Notes: a model not told the origin generated them from the letters alone. A stretch of 53,762 nucleotides of DNA from an uncultured Candidatus Peregrinibacteria bacterium (GCA_937863435.1 CALMES010000079.1:1-53762), one strand, 5' to 3'. Numbered from the stretch's first letter, positions 43,512-51,522 are shown. A program made the numbers and translations.

Positions 43512-44438
43512 TTACGTATTTTTCGCATACCACTCGACAGCTTTTTTGACTCCTTCGTCGAAAGAAATTTTGGGATTGTAGCCAAGTTTCTGTCGGGCTT
43601 TCGTAATGTCGGCTACATAATGAATGATCTCGCCGATGCGTGGCTTACCCATGATTATCTCAGCGCTGCTGCCTTTCATGGCTTTGATGGTTTCGGCTAG
43701 TTTCAGAATCGTATTGCCTTGGCCGAATGCCAGGTTCATGACTTCGCCATTCACGCTGTCGAATTTCTCGATGCCCTGGATGATGCCGGTGACTGTATCG
43801 TCGATGTATGTAAAATCCAGGCATTTGTCTTTGCCAAATACCGTCATCGGCTTATTGGCGAGTGCCAAGCGGATGAAGAGAGGGACGACACGTTCGGAAT
43901 CATCGTACATGCCGTAGACGTTGCTGAAGCGGAAGATGAGCGTACCAATGTCGTAACAGCGGCGGTACGAATGTACGAGCGCCTCACCACCGACCTTGCT
44001 GGCCGTGTAAGGGCTTTCGCAATTATCGACACGCACCATGTCTTCCTTGATCATCTCCACATCGATATTGCCGTAGCTCTCGCGCGATGAGGCAAAAATA
44101 AAGCGCTTGATCTTGAGCGTGCGGGTCAGTTCGAGAGTGTTGAAGAGGGTGGTAAAATTGTCGAGAGCTTTGGTCGGGTCTTCGACGAGTTCGTACACAC
44201 GTGCATTGGCAGCCAAGTGCACGACACAGTCAAAAGATTTGCCGGACAAGGTTGTCTTGATCAGTTCGCGCAGCTTCGTGGCATCACGCAGATCGATTTG
44301 ATGTGTGATGGCATCGACATTCTTCTGCCATTTGTTGGGTACCCAATCCAAGCCTGTCACCGTATGACCGGCTTCCATAAGCCGCTCGCAAAGCCGTGTA
44401 CCGATGGTTCCCGAAGAACCGGTTATCAGGATATTCAT
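43512..44438 (-). CDS. NAD-dependent sugar epimerase/dehydratase (extended SDR)
   Basis: This 308-residue SDR has ILITGSSGTIGTRLCERLMEAG at the N-terminus, DCVVHLAANARVYELVEDP, FASSRESYGN and SPYTASKVGGEALVHSY with YTASK as YxxxK, then RFSNVYGMYDDSERVVPLFI and DFTYIDDTVTGII. It resembles UDP-glucose/UDP-GlcNAc 4-epimerases, and the precise substrate is uncertain. It is a single-gene unit with a TGCTACCCT promoter ending 6 bases before the ATG. Confidence 0.92.
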   Translation of the reverse strand: MNILITGSSGTIGTRLCERLMEAGHTVTGLDWVPNKWQKNVDAITHQIDLRDATKLRELIKTTLSGKSFDCVVHLAANARVYELVEDPTKALDNFTTLFNTLELTRTLKIKRFIFASSRESYGNIDVEMIKEDMVRVDNCESPYTASKVGGEALVHSYRRCYDIGTLIFRFSNVYGMYDDSERVVPLFIRLALANKPMTVFGKDKCLDFTYIDDTVTGIIQGIEKFDSVNGEVMNLAFGQGNTILKLAETIKAMKGSSAEIIMGKPRIGEIIHYVADITKARQKLGYNPKISFDEGVKKAVEWYAKNT

Positions 44439-44453
44439 GCTTGTAGGGTAGCA
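44439..44453 (-). promoter_or_regulatory. Leaderless-type promoter of the SDR gene
   Basis: TGCTACCCT (44453-44445) and spacer ACAAGC precede ATG 44438. Confidence 0.65.
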
Positions 44454-44541
44454 GAAGAACGAGTGGCGGGGATAGGGTCGTGTTGCACGATGTCATCATG
44501 CCGTACGCCAGCCATTTTGTGCGACATTCTGTCTATCCTGC

Positions 44542-45162
44542 TCATTCCTCCATGCCGGCAGTGCCTTGTCGCGCACGGCGGGCGTCCTGAATTGCTTTGA
44601 GTAACTTGCGTTCTTCGGCGCGTGTTGCAGGAAGCTGCTGGATGGCCTGCGATGCTGCCGAAGCAGATGCGCTCTTGGGCAGAGCGGAAGACGTGCTGCC
44701 GGGCGAAGTGGCAGGTGGCGCGGAAGACGATATGCCTGCTTTCCTGATCACGGGAGCCGCACGCTGGCCGGCAATCGAGGAAGATGTGCGTATCTGTGAG
44801 CTACTGATGGTACTCGAGGTGCTTGTGACGTTCATCGTCTGATTCGGTACATCCCGGCTGCTCAAGATATAGCTCAGGGTGCTGATTGCAGCCAGCGCAC
44901 ACATGATGGTTACAATGAGCAGAGTATTCGATTGGTATCGATCAGGTTTTCTGGCAGGTGGCGGTGTCGTTTTCGGTGAAGCGCTATGCGTTGCGTGATG
45001 GTGGCCTGAGGTTGCCTGATTTACCTGTGTATGGACCGCTGCCGGTTTATCCGGCACCGAAGGATTCGGGCCTTCTGTCTGCGGCCGGCCGGCTTCCCAC
45101 GGCTTGATTTTGTGAAGAAGGCGAGCATCGCGGCCGGCTATTAATACATGTGTGTGTCGCAT
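44542..45162 (-). CDS. Hypothetical single-pass membrane protein, Ser/Ala/Pro-rich
   Basis: This 206-residue protein has a hydrophilic N-terminal region of about 80 residues (His/Pro-rich), one membrane helix at about 80-101 ('NTLLIVTIMCALAAISTLSY'), and an external region rich in Ser, Ala and Thr. It ends in a short charged helix ('RAEERKLLKAIQDARRARQG'). Type II orientation is likely. The low-complexity external part looks like a cell-wall-spanning or O-glycosylatable stalk. No family is recognised. A consensus extended -10 lies 19 bases upstream of the ATG. Confidence 0.75.
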   Translation of the reverse strand: MRHTHVLIAGRDARLLHKIKPWEAGRPQTEGPNPSVPDKPAAVHTQVNQATSGHHHATHSASPKTTPPPARKPDRYQSNTLLIVTIMCALAAISTLSYILSSRDVPNQTMNVTSTSSTISSSQIRTSSSIAGQRAAPVIRKAGISSSAPPATSPGSTSSALPKSASASAASQAIQQLPATRAEERKLLKAIQDARRARQGTAGMEE

Positions 45163-45181
45163 AAGTCAGTTGTAATCGAAT

Positions 45182-45190
45182 ATTATAGCA
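45182..45190 (-). promoter_or_regulatory. Extended -10 promoter, TGCTATAAT
   Basis: The perfect extended -10 TGCTATAAT (45190-45182) precedes ATG 45162 by 19 bases. This gene would have a leader of about 12 bases, unlike most others here. Confidence 0.65.
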
Positions 45191-45294
45191 TATTTATTCT
45201 GTTTCAGAAAGGCGGGCAATGCCGATGGTCGCTTCGCATTGGCTGTTTTCTTGGTGAGTGTTTCTCGCTAGGCTACGGGTGGTTCCTGTGTTCC

Positions 45295-46281
45295 ATGCTT
45301 TCTCTCATCCTGCCCACCTTCAATGAATCGGGAAATATCGTCTCTTTGCTGAAGGAGCTGTCTCGATGCCTGGCGACGATCGATTACGAAATTATTGTGG
45401 TGGATGACGATTCGCCCGATGGCACCTGGAAGCTTGTGCAGGAATACGGTGAGCATGACAGTCATGTGCGTGTTGTGCGACGCATGGGGGAGCGGGGACT
45501 CAGTTCGGCGGTACTCCGCGGTTTCGAAACAGCCAAAGGGAATATTCTTGCGGTGATGGATGCTGACGGTCAGCATGACACACAGCTCCTTATGTTCATG
45601 TATGAAGCTGTCTCACGCGGGGTCGGCGTAGTCATAGGATCGCGGTATATTGCCGGCGGCAGCATCGGTCAGTGGGACGAGCGGCGTCATACACTGAGTC
45701 GTATCGCAACCAAGTTGGCAGTGCGTTTGTGCCGTGTGCGCGTGAAAGATCCCATGAGCGGTTTCTTCGCTCTCTCACGGTCGGTATATGAACAGTCGCT
45801 GCCGTCACTGAATCCCAAAGGCTTTAAAATTCTGCTCGATTTTCTGGTACACCTTCCGCGCGGCACAACAGTACAGGAGCTGCCGCTGCAATTCGGCGTG
45901 CGCAAGTCCGGTGCAAGCAAATTGTCGCGCCGCGTGCAGCTGGAGTTTTTGCAGTATCTCTACGATGTGACACTCGGCAAATACATCACGCCCTTCGCAT
46001 TTTTCTGCGCTTTTCTGCTGATGCTCGGCAGTCTGTTTGCATCACAAATTCTCCCGCTTATGCCGTTGTATACGGACAGGTCGCTGCAGACATCTGTTCG
46101 CAGGACGCTCACAGAAGTGTCAAATCGTGAAGGATGGCTGGTGTCGGATATCGAGGTGAAAAAAGTGACAGCCGTAAGCATTACCGTGCTGCACACGCTG
46201 CACAGACGACAGGCAGATCCGCCTGAGTGTATACGCATTTTTTTGACTGATTCCTCCCTGCATCCATGCGTCGATTCCTGA
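45295..46281 (+). CDS. GT2 glycosyltransferase (DPM-like) with membrane helix and external tail
   Basis: This 328-residue protein has an N-terminal GT-A domain of about 225 residues: LILPTFNESGNIVSLLKEL, IVVDDDSPDGTWKLV, AVMDADGQHDTQLL with DAD, VIGSRYIAGG and DPMSGFFALSRSV. In many relatives this is followed by a GtrA domain; here a single helix ('PFAFFCAFLLMLGSLFASQI') and an unrecognised tail of about 80 residues follow. The start at 45295 fits the family; the open frame back to 45148 has no similarity. Its end overlaps the GT39-like gene by 16 bases, so it probably makes that enzyme's polyprenyl-phosphate-sugar donor. Confidence 0.88.
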   Translation: MLSLILPTFNESGNIVSLLKELSRCLATIDYEIIVVDDDSPDGTWKLVQEYGEHDSHVRVVRRMGERGLSSAVLRGFETAKGNILAVMDADGQHDTQLLMFMYEAVSRGVGVVIGSRYIAGGSIGQWDERRHTLSRIATKLAVRLCRVRVKDPMSGFFALSRSVYEQSLPSLNPKGFKILLDFLVHLPRGTTVQELPLQFGVRKSGASKLSRRVQLEFLQYLYDVTLGKYITPFAFFCAFLLMLGSLFASQILPLMPLYTDRSLQTSVRRTLTEVSNREGWLVSDIEVKKVTAVSITVLHTLHRRQADPPECIRIFLTDSSLHPCVDS

Positions 46282-47501
46282 GTATTGTCGGCTTGGAGTT
46301 CTATGCCGTTGCCCTTGCGATGATGCGCTTTCAGCAGGGCTTGCATACAGACGAGGCCAAATATCTGCTGAATATCCCGTATCCGCATCCGCCGCTCGCG
46401 CGCTTTATTCTGAGCCTCACAAAAGAGTTGCCGCATCAGGAATTGGTATGGCGCATCGTTTTTGCGAGTCTGATTGTTCAGGCAGTGTGGCTGGTGTGGT
46501 ACTGCACAGCCGATAGAACACTTCGTCGTCTTCTGGCATGCCTGTGGCTCACATCGCCTGCAGTAGTGCTGCAGGCAGGCAGTGTCATGATGGCACCTCT
46601 CACCGGATTGTCCGGATTCATTTTCCTGGTTGCGGCTGTCAGATCGCAGCGCATCAAGGCAGAAAAAGATACGTATCTGGGCAAGCGTCAGGCATTCTTT
46701 CTCGGACTCTTCTGGCTGGCATCGCTCTTTACCGCTTTTCAGGCCGTTTTATTTCTTCCTCTCGTGATTGCGGCATTTTTACGCTCTTCGATCGCACGCT
46801 GGAAAGCGACAGTCTATATTGTCGCTCCGATCATTGTTCTTGCCCTGTATGCGCTCACCAATCCGCTGGCGATTGCCAGCATGGGCACTGCAGCTACTGA
46901 GAACGGGTCTCTCACGCTGCTGGCTCGGGGTGCAAACGCCGTCATGCTCCTGGTCCTTGGCGGTGGCATGGTCTTCGGGCTCGTGGGGCTGGCCGGAATA
47001 CTCGTTTCGCGCAGAATCGAGCTTCTCGTCACGTTTTTTCTGGTGATGTCCTACTGCGTTTTGTCCTATCACGATTATTATGCCATTCTGCTGACGCCGT
47101 TGCTGCTGTTTGGCGTGTTTCTTGTTCTTCAAAAACGATCAAAAAGTACTGTCATCATACTGGCGGCTGTCGGCATTTTTTCTTCGCTGTCGGCAATCGG
47201 CTTTGATTTGTCGCGTTCTTCGGGTGTACATGCGGTGTTTCCACGTGCGGTTATCTCACAGCTGCAGGCGGTGCGTCCGGAACTTTTCGATGCAACAGTG
47301 CCAAAGCGGACGCTTCTCATCGTAGGCCCATTCGGTCATGACTGGCAGTACGAAAGCCCATTTGAAGTGCACAAGTATACGGAAAAATTGCGCAGGACAC
47401 AGGCGGATGTCCTTGTCTGCTTGCAGGCCTGCCATGATGCTCTAAAAGAGGGGATGCTGCGCATCGATCAGGTGCAAAAGGCAGAACTATATGTGCGATA
47501 G
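46266..47501 (+). CDS. GT39-like membrane glycosyltransferase
   Basis: This 411-residue polytopic protein has about ten helices. The first external loop reads RFQQGLHTDEAKYLLNIPYPHPPLARFIL, with the Asp29-Glu30 pair and the PHPPL block of protein-mannosyltransferase/ArnT-like GT-C enzymes. A C-terminal soluble stretch (from 'SQLQAVRPELFDATVPKR') follows. It would use a polyprenyl-phosphate sugar from the overlapping upstream GT2. ATG 46266 lies within the end of that gene. Confidence 0.87.
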   Translation: MRRFLSIVGLEFYAVALAMMRFQQGLHTDEAKYLLNIPYPHPPLARFILSLTKELPHQELVWRIVFASLIVQAVWLVWYCTADRTLRRLLACLWLTSPAVVLQAGSVMMAPLTGLSGFIFLVAAVRSQRIKAEKDTYLGKRQAFFLGLFWLASLFTAFQAVLFLPLVIAAFLRSSIARWKATVYIVAPIIVLALYALTNPLAIASMGTAATENGSLTLLARGANAVMLLVLGGGMVFGLVGLAGILVSRRIELLVTFFLVMSYCVLSYHDYYAILLTPLLLFGVFLVLQKRSKSTVIILAAVGIFSSLSAIGFDLSRSSGVHAVFPRAVISQLQAVRPELFDATVPKRTLLIVGPFGHDWQYESPFEVHKYTEKLRRTQADVLVCLQACHDALKEGMLRIDQVQKAELYVR

Positions 47502-47537
47502 AAAACCCCTTCGTCAGCGTGTAGCTGAAGTTGGGGT
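47502..47537 (-). terminator. Hairpin terminator of the small membrane protein gene
   Basis: On the minus strand ACCCC (47537-47533) pairs with GGGGT (47509-47505), and TCAGC with GCTGA inside it, followed by TTTT. The U tract is short and the stem has an internal loop. On the plus strand it directly follows the GT39-like gene stop and could act there as well. Confidence 0.5.
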
Positions 47538-47564
47538 GTATTGTATTGATCATCGCGATCAATG

Positions 47565-47666
47565 CTAGAACCAGTTACCTGTTGTGAGTTTGTGATGCAG
47601 GCGGATCAGACAATAAGCGACAATACCTATTCCAATGATTGTCACAGAAACCCAGAGATCGTGCAT
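47565..47666 (-). CDS. Small single-pass membrane protein of 33 residues
   Basis: ATG 47666 opens a 33-codon frame ending TAG at 47567-47565. The peptide starts MHDLWVSVTIIGIGIVAYCL, giving one membrane helix, and continues IRLHHKLTTGNWF, a basic cytoplasmic end. AAGGAG lies 5 bases before the ATG, a near-perfect Shine-Dalgarno site, which is rare in this window. A canonical promoter precedes it and a hairpin follows it, so the gene is a complete unit. No homologue is recognised. Position between glycan-assembly genes gives no firm clue to its role. Confidence 0.7.
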   Translation of the reverse strand: MHDLWVSVTIIGIGIVAYCLIRLHHKLTTGNWF

Positions 47667-47705
47667 ACTCTCTCCTTGGGCTGGAGTTGATAACCGGGAC
47701 AAGTT

Positions 47706-47740
47706 TATTATGACAATTTAAAAAATTAAGTCAATTTTCC
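47706..47740 (-). promoter_or_regulatory. Canonical -35/-10 promoter of the small membrane protein gene
   Basis: On the minus strand TTGACT, a 16-base AT-rich spacer and CATAAT match the sigma-70 consensus 5/6 at both hexamers. They lie about 45 bases upstream of the ATG. It is the best -35 element in the window. Confidence 0.6.
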
Positions 47741-47767
47741 GCACCGCTCTTTCGTGTATTGCTGTTA

Positions 47768-48715
47768 TTACAACCTGTAATAATCCCTGTACCACTCCAC
47801 AAATTTCGGGATGCCGTCTTTGATCATGGTCTTCGGTTCGTAGCCGAGCATTTTCTGTGCCTTGGAAATATCGGCAAGGCTAGCGCGCACATCGCCCGGC
47901 TGCATAGGCAGAAACTCTTTGTTGCCTTCTATGCCGCACGCCTTCTCGATCATGCTGACAAAATCCATCAATTCTTCCTTGCGGCCGGAGCCTAAGTTGA
48001 AGACTTCTTCCGGATAGTTTTTATCAATTGATGCAATGATGCCGTCGGCAATATCGTCGACGTACGTAAAGTCACGCTGCATTTTTCCTTCACCGAAAAT
48101 CTGCATCTTGTTTTTCTTGAGGATCGCATCGGTAAACAGAAATAAGGCCATGTCCGGACGGCCGTACGGACCGTAGACTGTAAAGAAACGCAGGCCGGTG
48201 ACGGGCATGCCGTAGAGGTGATGATAGGTATGCGCCATCAGTTCATTATCTTTCTTGTTCTGACCGTAGAGTGAGAGCTGATTGTCGGTTCGGTCATTCT
48301 CATTTGCGGGCAGTTTATCATTGCCGCCATAGACAGAGCTGCTTGATGCGTAAATGAGTCCATTGATTTTCTGTTTGCGCACTTCGTCCAAGACGTTGAA
48401 GAAGCCGGTGATGTTGATATCGATGTATTCTTCCGGATGCTCAAACGAATAACGCACGCCGGCCAGAGCTGCCAGGTGACAGACGCGATCGACACCGGTC
48501 ATCGCTTTTGCGACCGCTGCGCGATCGAGAATATCACCACGAATAAAAGTAAAACCTTTGAGATTCTGCAGAATTTTGAGTCGGTTTTCTTTCAGTGTCG
48601 GGTCGTAGTACGGACTTACGTTATCGAATCCGATTACTTCATCGCCTCGGGCAATCAGCTTTTGAATGGTGTGAAAGCCGATGAATCCGGCAGCGCCGGT
48701 AAGCAGAATCTTCAT
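47768..48715 (-). CDS. UDP-glucuronate 4-epimerase-like SDR
   Basis: This 315-residue SDR begins MKILLTGAAGFIGFHTIQKLIARGDEVIGFDNVSPYYDPTLKENRL, whose N..YYD..LK.NRL segment is characteristic of UDP-glucuronate epimerases. It then has VCHLAALAGVRYSFEHPEEY, YASSSSVYGGN, LSLYGQNKKDNELMAH (YGQNK as YxxxK) and RFFTVYGPYGRPDMALFLFT. It converts UDP-GlcA to UDP-GalA. UDP-glucose dehydrogenase, which makes UDP-GlcA, is encoded next on the same strand. TGCTATTCT ends 6 bases before the ATG. Confidence 0.93.
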   Translation of the reverse strand: MKILLTGAAGFIGFHTIQKLIARGDEVIGFDNVSPYYDPTLKENRLKILQNLKGFTFIRGDILDRAAVAKAMTGVDRVCHLAALAGVRYSFEHPEEYIDINITGFFNVLDEVRKQKINGLIYASSSSVYGGNDKLPANENDRTDNQLSLYGQNKKDNELMAHTYHHLYGMPVTGLRFFTVYGPYGRPDMALFLFTDAILKKNKMQIFGEGKMQRDFTYVDDIADGIIASIDKNYPEEVFNLGSGRKEELMDFVSMIEKACGIEGNKEFLPMQPGDVRASLADISKAQKMLGYEPKTMIKDGIPKFVEWYRDYYRL

Positions 48716-48730
48716 GTTCTTAGAATAGCA
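48716..48730 (-). promoter_or_regulatory. Leaderless-type promoter of the UDP-GlcA epimerase gene
   Basis: TGCTATTCT (48730-48722) and spacer AAGAAC precede ATG 48715. Confidence 0.65.
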
Positions 48731-48733
48731 GAT

Positions 48734-48790
48734 GAATTGAGTGAGTCGTAAGCGAATTATGAATCAAGAATTACGAATTATGAATAATTA
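48734..48790. repeat. Degenerate heptamer repeat array (single arm)
   Basis: Five consecutive 7-base units GAATTAT, GAATCAA, GAATTAC, GAATTAT, GAATAAT run from 48754 to 48788. More diverged units (GAATTGA, GTGAGTC, GTAAGC) lie directly before. No inverted partner is seen in the rest of the 179-base gap, which otherwise holds only a weak TAACC-GGAG-GGTTA hairpin near 48847-48866 that may end the dehydrogenase transcript. Confidence 0.65.
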
Positions 48791-48894
48791 TAGATTTCAT
48801 CGATCCATAACATTACCGTGACGCGACGTTCCAGCTGCGGGAAATATAAATAACCCTCCGGTTACTCTGCATCGTCTGGTTCGTTTGTTTCCTC

Positions 48895-50220
48895 TTACAT
48901 TACGCCAATCCCCACATACTCCAGTCCCTCTTCCCGCACTTCCTGCGGGTCATACACGTTGCGGCCGTCGAACACTTTTTTACCTTTCATGGCAGTGGCA
49001 ACGGTCTGTAAATCTATGCCGCGGAATTCATCCCATTCGGTTAAAATAACCAGTGCATCGGCTTTCTCAGCCGCCTCAAGCGGATTTGCGGTATAGATGA
49101 CAGGTTCCTTCAGGATCTTTTTCGTATTCTCGATTGCGACCGGATCAAACGCTTTTACTGTGTGACCGGCCTTGATGAGTTGTGGGAGGAGGTCCAGGCT
49201 CGGCGCTTCGCGCATGTCGTCGGTCTTCGGTTTAAAGCTTAAGCCCCACACGGCAACCGTTGCCTTGACAGGCAGCGACAACAGAATTTTTTCGAAGAAA
49301 CGACTGCGGGCGCGCTTGTTAATGGTGTCTGTGGCTTCCACAAGCGGCATGGATACGTCAAAATCTTTGGCTGTGACAAGCAGTGCCTGAACGTCTTTTG
49401 GAAAACAGCTGCCGCCGTAGCCGATGCCGGCGTGCAGAAAGCGCGGGCCGATGCGATCATCCAGCCCCATGCCCTTGGCAATATCACGAATATTGGCACC
49501 ACTTTTTTCCGCGAGTTCCGAGAGCATATTGATGAAGCTGATTTTGCTGGCCAGAAATGCATTGCTGGCGTACTTCACAATTTCGGCGCTCTCGCGGCTC
49601 ATAAAGACAAGCGGTTTTCCCACCCGCGTAATCGGGCGATAGAGTTCCTGCATCATCTTGACGGCATGCTCATAGCGATCCAGTGCTTCTTTGTTGATGC
49701 CGACTACAATACGGTCTGGCATCAGTGTGTCGGAGACAGCCATGCCTTCGCGCAGAAATTCCGGATTGCTGACAACCGGTACATGAAAATCTGCTGCGCG
49801 TTCTTTCAAAATTGCTGCGATTTTTTCCTCGCATAGTTTGCCGGTGCCAACCGGCACCGTTGATTTATTGACGAAGATCAGATCGTGATCGATATGCCTG
49901 GCAACCGTTTCCACAACCGTGAATACCGCCTTTAAATCTGCACGAAACCCTTCGCCCGGCGGAGTGGCGACAGCTGAAAATAAAATCTGAACGGTAGGCA
50001 GCGCTTCCTTTACATCGGTTGTGAATGAAAGACGATTGGCTTTGATATTTTTCACAATCAATTCCTCCAGCCCAGGTTCATACATAGGTGAAATGCCTTG
50101 TTTGAGTTTTGCGACCTTGGCTGCATCGATATCGATGCCGATCACTTCGTGGCCCAATTCCGCAAAACACGCTGCAGACACAAGTCCAACATAGCCGGTA
50201 CCAACTATCGCTATTTTCAT
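48895..50220 (-). CDS. ugd: UDP-glucose 6-dehydrogenase
   Basis: This 441-residue NAD-dependent dehydrogenase starts MKIAIVGTGYVGLVSAACFAELGHEV and has MYEPGLEELI, FSAVATPPGEGFRADL, NKSTVPVGTGKL and SNPEFLREGMAVSD. Lys216 and Asn220 lie in ESAEIVKYASNAFLA, and the catalytic Cys272 in GIGYGGSCFPKDVQAL. It makes UDP-glucuronate, the substrate of the epimerase encoded next. TACAAT ends 7 bases before the ATG. A repeat element lies upstream in the divergent gap. Confidence 0.95.
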   Translation of the reverse strand: MKIAIVGTGYVGLVSAACFAELGHEVIGIDIDAAKVAKLKQGISPMYEPGLEELIVKNIKANRLSFTTDVKEALPTVQILFSAVATPPGEGFRADLKAVFTVVETVARHIDHDLIFVNKSTVPVGTGKLCEEKIAAILKERAADFHVPVVSNPEFLREGMAVSDTLMPDRIVVGINKEALDRYEHAVKMMQELYRPITRVGKPLVFMSRESAEIVKYASNAFLASKISFINMLSELAEKSGANIRDIAKGMGLDDRIGPRFLHAGIGYGGSCFPKDVQALLVTAKDFDVSMPLVEATDTINKRARSRFFEKILLSLPVKATVAVWGLSFKPKTDDMREAPSLDLLPQLIKAGHTVKAFDPVAIENTKKILKEPVIYTANPLEAAEKADALVILTEWDEFRGIDLQTVATAMKGKKVFDGRNVYDPQEVREEGLEYVGIGVM

Positions 50221-50235
50221 GCTGGAGATTGTAGC
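50221..50235 (-). promoter_or_regulatory. Leaderless-type promoter of ugd
   Basis: AGCTACAAT (hexamer TACAAT at 50233-50228) and spacer CTCCAGC precede ATG 50220. Confidence 0.6.
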
Positions 50236-50252
50236 TGAATCTTATTCGACAG

Positions 50253-50421
50253 GTAAGAAGTAAGATGTAAGATAGAAGATGTAAGCTTGGTAGCTATTCT
50301 GCGCTCACAATGATCGATTTACCGTTTGGAAAACTTTTAATCTGGCAAATTGAACAAAATGATTTGGTCGTTTTACAAAAACTACTTCCGTAAAACTTAC
50401 TTCTTACATCTTCTATCTTTT
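50253..50421. repeat. Inverted heptamer-repeat element between ugd and the PfkB gene
   Basis: The left arm (50253-50286) reads in 7-base steps GTAAGAA, GTAAGAT, GTAAGAT, AGAAGAT, GTAAGCT. The right arm (about 50396-50421) is inverted; 50269-50285 and 50403-50419 are perfect 17-base reverse complements. The spacer of about 110 bases contains a 27-codon ATG frame (50310-50393). The right arm carries the TATCTT -10 hexamer of the downstream gene. Confidence 0.75.
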
Positions 50422-50425
50422 TGCT
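50414..50425 (+). promoter_or_regulatory. Leaderless-type promoter of the PfkB gene within a repeat arm
   Basis: TATCTT (50414-50419) and spacer TTTGCT precede ATG 50426. The hexamer belongs to the right arm of the inverted repeat. Confidence 0.55.
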
Positions 50426-51367
50426 ATGAAATTCCTCGTCCACGGTTCCATTGCGTTCGACTTCATTATTCACTCCGATGGATCATTCGTCGACGGGCTC
50501 AGGGGTCAGGATATTGAAAAACTCTCGGTTGGCTATTTTGCCAACGAGCTGTCCAAGCATCCGGGTGGCACAGCGACCAATATCAGCTGGAACCTGCGCA
50601 TTCTCGGCTTGCAGCCGGTTGTTGTGGGGACAGTCGGAAGTGACGGTCAGGAACTGATCGACCTGCTCGCGATGCAGGATATTGACGTGTCGATGATCGA
50701 GAAGAAGCCTGATTTTTTCACGGCAACCGCTTTTATCGCGACCGATAACAGCGAAAGGCAAATCACATTCTTTCATCCTGGTGCCGATGCACACGGCAAA
50801 CTGCCGCCTCCAGAGTCGGTTGCCGCGGTTGATCTTGCCATTATTTCGCCGCGCGATCACGTCTTCATGCAGCAGGCAGCGGCACAATGTCAGGCGATGA
50901 ATATTCCGTATATTTTTGATCCTGGCCAGCAGTCGCTTGCTTTCAGCCGTGATGAATTGAGGCGGGCGGTTACAGGCGCCAGATGCCTTGTTGTGAATGC
51001 ATACGAATGGCAATTGGCAACCGAGAAGCTTGAGTGGGATGTTGCCGAATTGCTGCAGGTATGTGAGCTGGTTGTCATTACGCAGAGTGACCAGGGAGTC
51101 ACGCTGCACGCCAAGGACGATACTGTGCATGTGCCGGCCTGCAAAATAGACAAGTTTGTGAATCCGACTGGAGCAGGCGATGCATTGCGCGCAGGTCTTC
51201 TTGTCGGGCTCGCTTCCGGCTGGTCTTTGCAGGATACAGGCAGGCTCGGAGCGGTCATGGGGTCATTCCCTGTCGAGCAGAAGGGGACATTGGTGGCAAA
51301 TCTTGGACTGAGTTACGTGCGGGCGCGCGCAAAAGCCGCGTACGGGGAAGAATTGCCCAAATTCTAA
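50426..51367 (+). CDS. PfkB-family carbohydrate/adenosine kinase
   Basis: This 313-residue ribokinase-fold kinase has HGSIAFDFIIHSDGSF, HPGGTATNISWNLRILG for substrate binding, VVVGTVGSDGQELIDLL and VITQSDQGVTLHAK. The anion-hole and catalytic motif is NPTGAGDALRAGLLVGL with Asp252. The PGGTA..NI.WNL.ILG pattern and the neighbouring S-adenosylhomocysteinase suggest adenosine kinase: SAH hydrolysis releases adenosine, which must be removed to drive the reaction. That substrate is inferred; sugar kinases share the fold. It starts directly after a repeat arm that also supplies its -10 hexamer. Confidence 0.9.
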   Translation: MKFLVHGSIAFDFIIHSDGSFVDGLRGQDIEKLSVGYFANELSKHPGGTATNISWNLRILGLQPVVVGTVGSDGQELIDLLAMQDIDVSMIEKKPDFFTATAFIATDNSERQITFFHPGADAHGKLPPPESVAAVDLAIISPRDHVFMQQAAAQCQAMNIPYIFDPGQQSLAFSRDELRRAVTGARCLVVNAYEWQLATEKLEWDVAELLQVCELVVITQSDQGVTLHAKDDTVHVPACKIDKFVNPTGAGDALRAGLLVGLASGWSLQDTGRLGAVMGSFPVEQKGTLVANLGLSYVRARAKAAYGEELPKF

Positions 51368-51500
51368 AGAGGAAAGGCAGGAGAAGAGGAGAGGTTATAG
51401 AGGAATACAGCAATGGTAGCTGCGAAAATATGTTTGGCAAATCATATTTCAGAATCGTCTCCTCACTTCCTCCTGTACAGCCTTTCCTCCCTTGCTCCTC
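51368..51500. repeat. Inverted heptamer-type purine/pyrimidine element between PfkB and ahcY
   Basis: A purine-rich left arm (51368-51394, AGAGGAAAGGCAGGAG...) starts right after the kinase stop codon. A pyrimidine-rich right arm (about 51457-51500) contains the exact reverse complement GCCTTTCCTC (51480-51489) of GAGGAAAGGC (51369-51378). Pairing continues imperfectly on both sides. The central segment is about 60 bases. Confidence 0.65.
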
Positions 51501-51503
51501 ATC

Positions 51504-51512
51504 TGCTACTCT
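51504..51512 (+). promoter_or_regulatory. Extended -10 promoter of ahcY
   Basis: TGCTACTCT (51504-51512) ends 10 bases before ATG 51523, implying a leader of only a few bases. Confidence 0.5.
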
Positions 51513-51522
51513 GCGTGTCACT

